From: Phycomyces nitens
Taxonomy: Eukaryota > Mucoromycota > Mucoromycetes > Mucorales > Phycomycetaceae
Reading direction: 5' to 3'
Length of the DNA: 64,000 bases
NCBI GenBank assembly: GCA_022702545.1
Contig: JAHRBC010000001.1
Span: 558,001-622,000 of the forward strand
In this document: positions 35,824-52,275 of the stretch, piece after piece
How positions within the stretch are numbered: the stretch's first letter is position 1
Layout: every line of letters starts with the position of its first letter
Position numbers and translations under genes: made by a program
Notes under the pieces: generated by a model
The model's database searches: none
Told to the model about the DNA's origin: nothing
Seen by the model: only the letters and a program-made list of their open reading frames with translations

Positions 35824-36360
35824 CTAAAGGACTACCTGACAGGATCGATTCTTTAAAAAAGGAAATAAAATACAAGTTAGTGTATTTGCGCGTCAACAAA
35901 AGTTTTAGTGAATGTGATGGTCAGCAGCAGATTTTTCACACAAAAGCAAGATTATGGCAGCCGGCTGATAATTTTGTACTATATATAGGTGATTAGAGAA
36001 AAAAAAGTTAACATTTTGTTCAAGATGATTACCAATGAGCTCTTGACATTACCCCATCTTCTTTTTTGCCATCTTCTTTAAAGGCTGGGAATATGAGTCG
36101 CCTATTAAAAAAAAGTAGTGGAAAAGAAGCTCAGTTTAGTTTTGTGCACCAAAGAGGCATAATCAAGCTGGCTTTAGCAAGATGACGCTCATTGCATTAG
36201 GTACTTACATGAGAGATGTGACAAAACGCGTAAAAGAGAGAAACAAAACAATCAAATCCCAAGGGCCTGTAAAATACTCTCACACCCCAAGAGATGACAT
36301 CATAACATGCATGCCAAATATGTAATTCTCTATCACTGTGAGAGATTCTACCAGAGTTAA

Positions 36361-37504
36361 AAACCTTGGCCGTTTTCAACATTTAATGCTTACTTTTTGT
36401 GAATATTGTGTCTATTAGATACTATTTTACTTTTACAAATGTTTTAATTAATGCACTCTGGTGAACGGTGTCTTTTAATATAAGCTTGAATCTGTACAAC
36501 ATCTGTTAATGGGAGATGAGAATTACTATAGTTAAAAGTCATAATTTTGTAGAATTTGACCTTTATCCTAAAAATTATACTTTGACATAATACAATAAAT
36601 ATTCTTAATAATATTTTCCCCTATATACTTATTTGCGGATCCATATCTTTGGATAGACTTTTACCGATAGCAACTCTATATTTTTAATGCGTATCTGTGG
36701 CGCTGTTCTTTGTATGTAATTTTCTTACAATCTAATCATTCATGATATCAAAAATTATAGAAACCGCAGTTCCATGTTTTAAAAAGTAAACTTTTCAAGT
36801 TTGTTTATATTGTTGCCAAGTGAATATTTCATGTTAATTATATATTGTTATATACTACAAGTTCTATGAATCTCTGTCAATTGATATATATATATATCAA
36901 TATCATCAATCAATTAAAATAATTGGATCAAAGAAACCTAGGAGATCAATTGAAAATCCCAAAGAAATTTGGGTTCACAGGCACTACAAGATATTGTCTA
37001 ATTGTTAAATTTAATTCCATTGAAAATTCGTTTGATCACTACAAAAACTTGATGGCTATTGGTTTTGTTACATATATATAGTTGCTAAATTTTCAAAGGT
37101 TAGATTCTTTGAATCTTATCAGTTCCAGTGTTAAAGGTATCTGTAAATGGAAGTAGAGATCCATATGTGCTAAAATATAGCTATAATAAGATTTATCATG
37201 TAAAGCTCGGAAATGGTAGTCCAATTAAAGAGAAATAGACTTGGATCCTATGCAATACTTGGGCCTAGATGCTGAAATACCAGAAGGTTACTTTTTATCA
37301 ATGGCCAAGACTCAAAAGTATACAGGTTTAATGAGTTGGACTATATTGACATATAAGTCATACATGCCTTTTAATTGCAAGTAGATTTAATAAAGTAGAT
37401 AAACTATAAGGTATCATTTTTCTTTTTTATCTTATTTGTTAGTATACATAATGATAATTCGAGATAGAACTTTATTTAGGTGGACCTCTTAATATGATAA
37501 AGGT

Positions 37505-37541
<37 letters not shown>

Positions 37542-38273
37542 TTCCAGAATCAGACCTTTAATAATCAATTGATGATATATACGGTATGAAAGAGTGTCTT
37601 TCTTTAGTTCATAATATATAAAAAAAAAAGACCAACAATCTCTATTTGCTTCGGTTAAAAGACATTTTCCTTTGGTTTATACTATTATTATTATTAAAAA
37701 AGAAATTATTATATTCTTTGATATTTGAATTAATATAAAGCACTCGATTATTTCCGTGTTTCTTATACGTGGACAATGAAACCAATTACAAGTGTTGGCG
37801 TACAACCATCAAGTTTATATTATTATTTTTATAGTCCAAGGCATTTCATCCGTATTTTCACAAAGTTTCCTAATAAAAATTGATCCTCAAATCAGCTCAC
37901 TTTCCACCAGAGCACAACCCTGAAAATAACACCAGGCATTTTGCAAAACTTTTTATAAATCGAGGCAAAAACGACGGCCGATAAATTAAAAACTCTAAAT
38001 AATAATAGTAGTAGTAATAATAATAATCAGTTGCGATTACTAATCTGTCTTGTGTTTAAAGAAATTAACCAAACAAGAAACAATCTTTAAATAAATAAAT
38101 CCTGTTACCAAGACATTGTGGATCTAATAAGGATATAATAATATAAACTTCTTCTCTTTTTTTCAATAGTCAAGGCTTAAAAAAAACTGTGATTTATAGA
38201 CTTTTTGAACCAATGATATTCTCTTCTTTCTAATGACTGTTGTCTCCAATGGAATCACACCATAGCATAGACC
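36361..38273. other. Intergenic, right of the repeat island
   Basis: AT-rich DNA with a (TA)n tract at about 37508-37538 and short (ATT/AGT)n tracts near 37680 and 38005. No open frame over 60 codons and no tRNA or repeat copy seen. The right part is the 3' flank of the pyridoxal kinase gene. Confidence 0.55.
37508..37538. repeat. (TA)n microsatellite
   Basis: About 15 uninterrupted TA units in the intergenic DNA left of the pyridoxal kinase gene. Confidence 0.9.
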
Positions 38274-39690
38274 TTAAATTATGGCCATCTTGATAGCACT
38301 ACTATAGCTGTCAGGATCCTCAATTTCCTTTTTACCCTTGATAACCATCAGTTCGCATTGGCGGATTACGGTTGGTGAATCTGGACGCTTTTCAATACTG
38401 CCGGTTTGGCCGCGACTCTCGGATTTAATAAAGGCCTTTTGGCGATTGAACGTTTTGAGTGTGATAGCATTGACAGTAGAGACGACCTTAAAAGCAGCAC
38501 TTGCCAAAGGAAATTCAGCCTTGTTGTCAATGGCCTCTTGCCAGCGAGCAACAACAAGACCAGAGAACATGTCTCCTGTGCCAGTAAAGTAGCCGGGGTA
38601 TGTGGGGAATGCGATCAGATGTTGGTCAGTGACACCTGTGATGGACTTGTGGCTAGTCAAGCAGTAGAGTGCATGGGTTTCTCCAGAGGGTAGACGGACA
38701 CTCTCGGGTACTTGGCTCACGGGTAGACTGACAGAAGTGATGATGACATTGGGTGTACCAAGTGCATGGAGGGCCTTTGCAGCTTCAGATGCAGATTCGA
38801 GAGAGTTGATCGTGGTCTCTGCAAGGGTTCTTTATATATATATATATCCACATTAGATCAGGATGAAGCACTCTCTTTAAGCAGTTGCGAGAAATGAATG
38901 ATAGTGATGCGACTTACTCTGCTTCAAATTGATTGGGTGTAACAATATCGGCGGTACGCAAAATGTCGCGATAAAGAGGTACAATTTCTGGTGCCACATA
39001 CAATCTGCCACCATCGCCCATTACAGGATCGCACACTTGTCAAGCAAAGTCAGGAACTCGTTTAAAGTAGAACAGAGGTCTGCCAAAAGACATGTATGCA
39101 TATCCCAGCTCTTACCAAATATCAATTTAGGTGACTTGGTCTTTAGGTGACAGACAAATGCTTCGATCCTTTCCAAGATTTCGTAATTACCGATATAGCC
39201 TATACTTATTGAATTTGCCTATCAATATATTGCTCTTGTGCCTTCATTGCTTACCGGTCAATACGTGGGTATAATCGTCCGTGAGGCCATTGCGCTCAAG
39301 ACCAGTAAACAGCTCCTGGACTTCGTTTGCAGTCAACCGACCACCAGTCCATGAAGGATAGCCTAGGAATGGTCAGAAGGCATTGGCTGATATCTGACAT
39401 CTTACCAGTATGGTTGGAGAACTGGACGGTATTGAGGATATCGACGTCAAAGCCAAGGGTCTGGAGAGGAAAGACTGCAGCCTTGTTTCCTGGACCAAAA
39501 AAGTTAATTATACTGCACACTTTTATATCTTTTATATCCTGATCAATCCATGTAGATAGCAGAATAAAGATTTACCACAGTAACCAGAGACCTATGGGGT
39601 TTGTTTAGTGTTTGTTTCCTCTTGGCTTTGGAGATTTACCATGTGAGACTGGATGCTCAGGGCACGGTATGATGAGTCATCGTGGGTCAT
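38274..39690 (-). CDS. PDXK: Pyridoxal kinase (vitamin B6 salvage)
   Basis: ATG at 39690, stop TAA at 38274-38276, about six short introns, one with a (TA)n tract near 38835. In order: [20 protein letters not shown] with [11 protein letters not shown] (substrate-site start), [48 protein letters not shown] and, near the C-terminus, [16 protein letters not shown]. The GTGD motif is the anion hole/catalytic base (Asp) of the ribokinase-like PdxK family. The enzyme phosphorylates pyridoxal, pyridoxine and pyridoxamine with ATP in the cytosol. The C-terminal extension with a basic stretch ([18 protein letters not shown]) is found in fungal BUD16-type enzymes. Length is about 345 aa. It lies 3'-to-5' with the aminopeptidase upstream, same strand; each has its own promoter space. 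Confidence 0.95.
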
Positions 39691-39951
39691 GATGAGCGTT
39701 TGGGTAAAAGAAGAGTATTTTCTTGTGTATGTGTGTGTGTGTGTGTGTGATATTTTTTTTGGGGCGGCGTTAAGTTGTGCTTTATACTGTCAAGCAAAGG
39801 GACGTCACGCCAAAAAGACTCGTAGATTACATGATGCATAAACTAATTTATTATATGTTTTTGAAGGTGAAAGAAATGAAGTTATAGGAAGGAAAGAAAA
39901 AAAAGAAATAATAAAAGTGAAAAGCTTGTATGCTATTTGTATGCTTCTTGT

Positions 39952-41931
39952 TTAGAACAAAAAGGCGCCAGTGAGGGCAGCAATAGGAGAGCCAGTTGTG
40001 CGAGGCAAACTCCATCCAACTGCTGAAATGGTCTCTGCTGAACCAGCGATATCAACATGGGTGTAGCCAATGGGGTGTTCATGACCAAGACCATGCTTGT
40101 CAAGACCAGAGGCAACCAGCATAAATCCAGCAGGATATTGGTGACCACGGTTAGTCATTGTGCTAGCCTTGTCGTTGGCCTGGATGACATCTTCACTTGA
40201 GCGTCCAGGCTGAACGACATCAACATCCTCGCGACGCAGGGTCGAGATCTCAAAGGGATCTCCAAGGACATGGCCAGCATCAAACAAACGCTGGCTGACC
40301 TTGTTGCGTCTAGCAAACCCATTGTCAAGAGAAATCGCGTAGCCATCATAGGCACGGATAGCATGGCCAGTCAAGGTGGCAACAGTGAACAAAAGGGCAG
40401 GGGCAGCAGAGGAAGCATCGTTGGCCTGCTGCTTGTGAGCAATGGCGCGTTCCTTGAACTCGCACAAGAGATCAGTCATGACCATACGACCCTCGGCATC
40501 GGTGTTGCCAATGAGGACTAGAACAGTAGTTTAGATCTTTGGCCTAAATATTCCAACAAATTACCAACCTCGGGATCCGTTGCGAGAATAGATAATCTCA
40601 TCGCTCACGTATGAATCCGAACCAATCGAGTTTCTTACTAGTGCAATACCAGCAGTCACATTGACACCCTTGGGCTGCAACAGCTCAACAGTCTTGAGGA
40701 AGCCAGCAACGGCAGCAGCACCGCATTTATCGCGAGACATGTCTGACAAGAATTGTTTAATGGACCAGGTTGGTAAAGAAGTCTCTGTTGGTTCTGATCC
40801 TTACCTCTCATGTGACCACTGCACTTGATATCAGCTCCACCAGTGTCATACGTAACACCCTTACCGACAAAGTAGAGGCTGGAACAAAAGTATGAGGATT
40901 TGGTTGCTTGGGTGAGAAATAAGACTTACTTTTCCTTGACCTGGCTCTGATCGGGAGACTTGTATTCAAAGTGAACAAAGCGAGGATGGTGGCGAGGAAC
41001 TGTAGGATTGGATGGTAAATCAGCAATTGTCCGATACAAAACTAGAATAGCTTACCAGCCAAACTGGCGCGGGTAACAGCATGGGCCAAGGGATACTCTT
41101 TCTTGATAACCTCAATGTCTTCAATCACAGTCATCTTGATGACCTCAGAGTCCTTGAACTGGTCCTCAAGGTACTTGACAATGTTGATGGGTGACATGCG
41201 TTCAGGGTCGGGCGAACCAATGTCTACAGAGCCTTTAGATCAAAGCCTTTTGATCATCCACGACTTACCCTTTGTGATACGCTTTCCGTGTTCAATCGCG
41301 AGTACCTTTTGGACAACCTCATCCGCACTCTCTCTAACCAAGGATGACACCAGGCCAAGCTCCTTGAACCCAGGAATTGGCTTGTTGGTACGATCCAGAT
41401 GTTCCCGAGCATCGATGGGCTCAAATGAAGCCTCGAGTAAGCCCAGGAGAGTGACCTCGATAAAGTAAGCGTAATCCTGCTCGGCAGAAAAGGTCCAGTC
41501 GCCCTGGTTCTGGGAAGGAGAGTCGGCAAAGTAGATCAAGGGAGCAGACATGCCGACCTTGATAGCCTTGAGACCGGCCTCGTAAGCAGCGTCTGATTTA
41601 AAAGGCACGTACGTACGTTTAGCCTAATTAACTTTTTTTTTCTTTTTGTACACTTACCTCTAAAGCGACGGACATCATCAAAATCATTTGAGACGGATCC
41701 TACAGGAGCCAGGAGAACGCGCTTTGCTGGCTGGGCATCCTGAGGAATGATGACCTGGATAGATTCTCCAAAGGTGGCATCGAGATCAGCCATTGACTGG
41801 GCACATGGGACGATGTCAAAGACGGTCTGCTTGTCAGAGTAGAATACAATGACACCATCGAAAAAGGCGTTTTGGTCAGTGACCTCTGTCAAACTGGCAC
41901 GATTAAAGACATGGAGTTGGGGAAGTGCCAT
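39952..41931 (-). CDS. Leucyl/cytosol aminopeptidase, peptidase family M17
   Basis: ATG at 41931, stop TAA at 39952-39954, several introns of about 45-75 nt. The N-terminal half (MALPQLHVFNRASL... QPAKRVLLAPVG) is the M17 regulatory domain. The catalytic domain shows every M17 landmark: FVGKGVTYDTGGADIK (two Lys and the first Asp of the dimetal centre), MSRDKCGAAAV (Asp), and NTDAEGRMVMTDLL (signature NTDAEGR with Asp, Glu and the bicarbonate-binding Arg). The C-terminal region (GHEHPIGYTHVDIAGSAE) is also typical. The enzyme removes N-terminal residues from peptides in the cytosol using two metal ions. No signal peptide. The divergent second metal region (ADIK-CSGHMRGMSRDKCG rather than bacterial ISIKP...MKYDM) places it in the eukaryotic DJ/NPEPL-like branch; this is inference. 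Confidence 0.93.
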
Positions 41932-42731
41932 ATTGTTAAAAAGAGGTATAAAAATGGAAAGAGAAAGAGGCAGGGTCACTTTAGAGTTGACTCGAGTAGG
42001 TGCCTGTTTAAACCCTTTGTGACAGAACAAAAACAAAACTCCGTCAAGAATAACAAAAAAAGCAATTTTTTTTATATATGTATATATAAAAAAAGGGTAC
42101 ACTGACCAAGCCTAATTCTTGGTCTGCAGATTATTGGATAATCGAGTCCTTTTGTGTGAAAATATGTCTCGGAAATAGGGGGTGATACTTGGATCCTATT
42201 TGACAATATGGCCTGGTGTCGCAACTATTGTCTTGGTGGTTCTGGTGTTTGACCAAGATGTCCAAAAAAAGGTTTTTAAATTAAAAACATAAAAATCCAA
42301 GCGCCCAAGCGCCCAAGCCGTGGGAACTTTTTGTTGTTGAAAAAAAATAAAAAAAAATAAAAATAAAAAATAGTTTTACTCAGCCAGACTGTTTGAAAGT
42401 TCAATTGCCGCCATTCTCAGTTTGATTGCCGACCCGAGTGCCAAAGCGGACATACCAATTGTCCTACAAGCCATTTGTGCACTGATAACACATATATATG
42501 AACCGATAGCCAGGGTCCTTGATACATAACAGTTTATCTGCAAAGTATCGATGTAGCAAACCAATTGGATTATTAGATGGTTTAATCAGTTTCAGATCGA
42601 TTGTTATGTATGGTCTAGAAATCTTTGGCAATATAATTGCAACAGTGTTGCTTTGAGATGAAAATAAAACATTACTCTTTATTATATATGATGAAAATTA
42701 GGGCTATATGTATATAATATACATAAAAGAC
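41932..42731. other. Intergenic between aminopeptidase promoter side and PRP5 3' end
   Basis: About 800 bp with A-rich tracts near 42330-42370. A short minus frame at 42376-42564 has no motif or codon pattern to support it. No repeats or RNA genes seen. Confidence 0.5.
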
Positions 42732-46959
<4,228 letters not shown>

Positions 46960-48627
46960 GAAAGTGTTTATATTTTATTTTCAAGAAATATATAAATATA
47001 TATAAATATAAATATAAATTTATAATAATATAATATATATAAATTTATTTTATAAAAAAAAAAAAAGAGCGAAATTAAAGGAGAAAAATAAATAAATATA
47101 TATATAACAAAAATGACAACAGATTTTTATTATTATTTTAATATTCTTGTCAGTGTGTGCGTACATTGAAAATCTCCATCTTACATTTATATATTTGTGA
47201 ATAGCATGTATTTCTGCTGACGTTTTCCTCTTATTTGTATATTAATTTTCCTATTTGATCCAATCATAATGATCTTTATGGCCTAGTTTTAGGAATTGAA
47301 TGGAATTTGATCCAGAGAGAAAGCCCAATGGCCAAACTTTTTTTTTTCTTGTATCATGTGATCTCCGTATGTGTTTCCGGGTACATTTGGCAGTCACACA
47401 ATAGACTCGCTCTAAAGGGTTGCTAGGCTTGGAGCCCTTTTAACCTTTGGGATAGAATCGTGCCTCGAGTATCCATCTTTACAGCACGTATTGGCAGCAA
47501 TTGAAAAAAAAACTATAGGACAATTGTTATACTGCTTGGATCCTGGGTTCCCCAATTGGATCCCAAGACTATTCCACCCAATTGTTTGACAGCATTGGTC
47601 CCTATTGATTTAAAGTTGTTTCAAAATCAAGTTTTGTTATTTTTGGTGATTTTAGTGAACAGGTTAAATGTTCTATGGATGCGCGTGGTAATAGTAGCAA
47701 AACACAACATGTATTCTGTCAGAAATATAAAGGACATTTCATTTCAACGGGGCTATAGACTGGTTGACAACGCATCAATAGCAGATCCTCCTGTTTAAAA
47801 GATGACAATCAGCCAAGGATACTTTTTTTCTCCGTTTTGATAGCCAAGTCGACACCAAAGTGTCTCAAATTGTACGATTCCTAGGTTCGAGAGGGTCATA
47901 AAAAGTCTAATTGAGAATGTAATGTCCCTTTGAAGCGCATCTTCTTCATTCCATTCTCTGGTTCTAGTATTTAAACCAAACCTAGACCTACTCTTTCTTT
48001 CTTTACTTGCCCACAGCCACCTATACAAGGTTGAGGTGCGATAGAAGAACAAGGAATATTTACATCCTATTATTATTATTATTATTATTATTATTAGTTT
48101 TGTATTCACGCTCTGTAGATCTTTATTAAATTATCCTTATTTATAGCAAAGACCCATACTGCCTTTCTATATCGCTCCAGCGCACAATAGCTCCCGCCTG
48201 GTTTGTCCAATGACAATCAATTCTTCGCATGTGCCAATGAACCTCAAGATTCCACTGAAAGACACATATGATTCATGGTAAGAAATACAAACAGTTAAGG
48301 AGTTACATATATGTATATCCTAATGCTTCAATTCATCTTGTCCATTGCAACCAAATTCCCCCTGACTTTCTCTCCTCTACAATCTCCCTTTAATTCCCCT
48401 CGTGTCTCGCACATGTGTCTCTTGTGCTTTTATATACAATTATATATTAAAATCCAATATGTGCTTGGTGTTTCTTGTATGTCTATATATAATGCATTGA
48501 CATTCTCTTTATAAATTATATATCTTGAACAATTCAACTATTCTTTTTTGTTTTTCATATACACACTACATGTATTAATATTTATATATATTTACATTTA
48601 TATATATTCTTTTTTTTTCTGGGCCAA
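46960..48627. other. Divergent promoter region between PRP5 and the RasGEF gene
   Basis: About 1.7 kb shared by two divergently transcribed genes. AT-rich with (TA)n near 46990-47040, an (ATT)n run at about 48066-48095, and a CT-rich stretch near 48360-48400 on the RasGEF side that may be its 5' leader. Short frames at 47556-47798 and 47795-48109 have no support. Confidence 0.45.
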
Positions 48628-51600
48628 ATGCTTTCTTATCAACAACTATCAATCCACAGTAATGAGAAATCTGGGTCAGGTAAACCGTACATTTAGTTGA
48701 TAGATTCCAATCTCATACTATTTCCAGTCGGCAGACGATTGCTACGAAACTTTTCATCAATAAAGACCAGACCATCCTCAACAATGCTAGGTAATAATAA
48801 AAATAAATTTAAAAAACATTATTCAAGAAAGAACCTAAACATCTATCAGACAATTCAATACAGCCTCATGGCCAAGACAGTCTGGACCAGGACAATAGCA
48901 CCACATTCGCGACCCTTTCTCGAGAACAGAGTATCAAGAGTATCAAGAGCACAAACGAAACCATTAGACAATTCTTTTCAATCAGAAAAACCGACAATAA
49001 CCGGACGCCATCGATAAAATCAACCAAATCACGACTCATCAAAGACTTCTTTAGTCTGTCTCCCTCTACCAGCAAAGATACCACTCGATCAAAACACACT
49101 CCACTTCATTCTCAACTATTCACAAAAACAGGAGACTTACAGACCCCAGCCGATGAGGTAAATTTAACGATATTACAATTCAATCTCTTTACATCATATT
49201 CTGTAGTCTCCTTCGATATTCTTTCCACCCGTCTCAGAAGTAGTTTCCCGCAAACCTCTCGAGTGCTCAACCACGAGCGCCAACCGTACATCGGTTCAAA
49301 CCCTCGTGTCTCCATTCTCAAGAAAGACTCATGTCCGGATGTCTGAGGAAGACGCGAGTCATTACAAGATCTTGCTTTACGATAGTTCTGATATCGACCA
49401 AGCTGATCTCAACCCAGCCTCAGACGACCAGACCCCCTCCAGACGCCATTCATCGACCCTCTTGGCACCTCCCATCCTACTAACTAACCATGACACAGTT
49501 GATTCTCAACCAACCCACGATTGGATTCGGTATGGACCTCCAGACGATAATCTATTGTCTATCAAACTGACCCCATCAGAATCATCATTGACTGGACACA
49601 CCAAACGCTCTTCGCTTGGACCGTTTCCTATCCGCATGTCACGTAGCAGCAGCAATATCAGTCTGCATGCAATGTACATCGACAGCAGTAGTGAAGAGCA
49701 GCGAAGCCCCTCCCCCTTACTTTCCATTCACACCGAACACGCCGAACCTACCTTTGTCCGTAGTTCTGGCCACAGATGCGATTATCCACATGGCACCCTC
49801 CAACCACCCAGCACGACCATCAAGCATTACCGATCAGAAAGCGATCTAGGTCGACTCAGGAGTCGTCTGTTTGACCCTTGTCCAAATCAACCCGAACTTC
49901 CCAAGCACCCAAAACCAGATCGTGGCCTGTCCTCGATCCTAAAGCCACTCTGGACACACACACCCGACGAGCCAATAGACAAACCTGACGCTCCCAAAGA
50001 CAGTGAGTATCTTTTGACCAAACCAATCGAAAGGTAAAGATGTCCACAAAAAAGTCTCCTATTTTATTTTTTATTTTTGGTATTAATTTATTGCTCTGTT
50101 TAAACACCCAAATATATATATATATACATAATAATAATAATAATAATGTTTAATGTTATTAACTGTATGCAATGTTTAATTTATTCTAGTGTCAAGAGGA
50201 ACCAGTCTTCATTTACACTTAAACAATCCATTGAAGATCATGTAAGTTGGAATATTCTTATAAATATATCCAAAGACATCCTTCTTTATACATTTATCTC
50301 TCTTTTATATATATAATTATTTAATTATTTAATTATTATAATTACTGTTATTACCATTGTTTAATACATAGTCTAGAATGGAACACGGAATAGGTAAGTT
50401 GTAGAATAATCTAGTCTTTGGTGTATATCATTTTAACAAAAAAAAACAATTATTTAAAAACAATTCAAGATGGCCATGTACATAAAAAGACCCATAGAGA
50501 AGGAAACACGCTCTGTATCTCTGAAGATGGAAAAGACGTCTTAGTGATGGAAATGGTCAATGGAAAACTTCAGGTCGTTGCAGGAACAATCGAAAAGCTG
50601 TTTATCAAACTAGCAGACGAGGCCAGCCAAGGTAACCGTCTGTTTGACAATGTTTTTGGCTATTGACATTGTGGACCGGCTATAGATTTGGATTATGTGG
50701 ACACCTATTTAATGAACCATGCCTGTTTCACAACATCGGCTGAACTGCTAGAGAATCTGATTGCCAGATTCCACATTGAAGCACTCGCAGGAGAGACGGA
50801 ATACTTTGACAAATGGCAACGATGCATACAACTAAAGTGATCTTGAGACCCTTTTTATTTTTTATCTCTTTTGGCAAACTCTGTTTATTAACCACCAACG
50901 TTTTAATAGGGTTCTAAATGTGATTTCTCGATGGATAAAGATCCAGTACCAGGACTTTAATAACAGCAGACAGCTCTTGCGCCGGCTGGAATTGTTTGTG
51001 AACAATAGTATCAAGCAAGCTGGGTTCTCTTCCGAAGCAAAGACCATTAGAGAAGCTTTGGATATAGAGGTACGGACCAAAACGCACGTATTTGATCTAA
51101 TCTAATTTGTTTTGGTAGATGGCAAAGTGCACTCGCAGTCGGCATTCGCTGGTTGCCCTGACGCTCTATTCGCTAGTCGGTTCGGGACAGACAACACCAC
51201 CTTCGACTCCTTGTCTGTCGTCCTTTTCAATTGCATCCCAACAGCAGTCCCGGCGACCATCGCTTGCTCCAAGTCTCTTGTCGTTTGTGTCTAGCATGAC
51301 ACCGCCCGACTCGCCTGTTGCCTTGAGCCAGCAGCAACAGTCCAATACGCCATTGCTGCTGCTGTATGAAGCAAAGGACATTGCAAAGTATCTGACCCTG
51401 GCTGATTTCTACACATTCAAGTGTATCACAGCCCACGACTACCTAACTGGCCAATGGAAGAACCAGAGTGCAAAACAAAAAGGGCCTCGAAACTACATTG
51501 GTACAATGACACGCCGTGCAAATATGGTAGGCTATCAAAGACAGCATCATGTTACTAACACACGGCCTATAGTTGACCCACTGGGTGGCTCACGAACTGT

Positions 51601-52275
51601 GTATATTAAAAACCCCAAAGCAGCGCAAGACAGGGCTAAAAAAGATGATTGAGATTGCAAAGGTAGAGACAAACAAGCCTAAAGGGCCATGAATTCAACA
51701 TGATTGTGAATTAATATTAATATTAATATTATTGTTGTTTTTGTTGTTGTTGTTTGTGGCAGCTCTGTTTAGAATGGAACAATTTCCACACCTCCATGAT
51801 CCTCACCATGGGACTCACCAGCCGGGCTGTCCAGAGACTCGACGATTGGCAGGCCTTACCCAGTCGAGATACCCATGCGTTCCATGGCCTTCAGAAATAC
51901 CTTGACGTGAGCAGCAATATGGCCACGTATCGCCAGGCCTTTAATAAGGTCAAGTCACCTGCAATTCCATTCTTACCCCTTGTTCTCAAAGATCTTACGT
52001 TCTTTGTGGACGGAAACCCAACCCGGACAGCCTCCTCTGAAAACCTCATTAATTTCGCAAAGTTCCAATCGCTGGCTCGATTTATGAACCGGCTCTTGTC
52101 TCACACTAGTGAAAACTACTCCTTTGCAGGCGAACTCGAACACTTTCCCTTCTTTTTTGGTGTGAGGTTTTATGATGAAGAAAAGCATGGGTTGGACGGA
52201 GTGGCTGAGACAGTAGAGCAGCGTATCGAGGGTGTTGCAGACTGTTATAATGACACTCAGTGCGTGCCCTTGTAG
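48628..52275 (+). CDS. Ras guanine-nucleotide exchange factor, Cdc25-type
   Basis: The best start is the ATG at 48628 (MLSYQQLSIHSNEKSGS), spliced to GRRLLRNFSSIKTRPSSTML, then the exon to about 49158 (TPADE) and the long Ser/Pro-rich exon to about 50034. Shorter exons follow; stop TAG at 52273-52275. The N-terminal ~450 residues are low-complexity and Ser/Thr-rich. A RasGEF_N domain begins near 50470 (GHVHKKTHREGNTLCI ... VAGTIEKLFIKLAD ... DTYLMNHACFTTSAELLENL). The catalytic domain starts near 51360 with EAKDIAKYLTLADFYTFKC. It continues with LTHWVAHELCIL, EWNNFHTSMILTMGLTSRAV (SCR2/3) and FLPLVLKDLTFFVDGNPT, and ends INFAKFQSLARFMNRLL. It should exchange GDP for GTP on a Ras-family GTPase in growth or morphogenesis signalling. 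Which GTPase is unknown. Confidence 0.92.

Larger units (their letters stand above)
33170..36360. repeat. Composite repeat unit C
   Basis: Starts near CCTAGCAATATATTAAAATA (about 33168), parallel to unit D. It holds a broken MFGQ copy (33322-33640, -) and a VWNC copy (35321-35823, -) with its inverted repeat. Similarity to units A and B ends near 36355, just after GTGAGAGATT. It is more diverged from A and B than they are from each other and contains no LTR. Its right end is the right edge of the repeat island. Confidence 0.75.

Noticed and set aside
16727..36360. CRISPR-like spacing of repeats
   Set aside because: Repeats are kilobase-scale eukaryotic elements with introns and TATA boxes, not short direct repeats with unique spacers.
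42376..42564. 62-codon minus frame between aminopeptidase and PRP5
   Set aside because: No motif, no splice partners, AT-rich surroundings.
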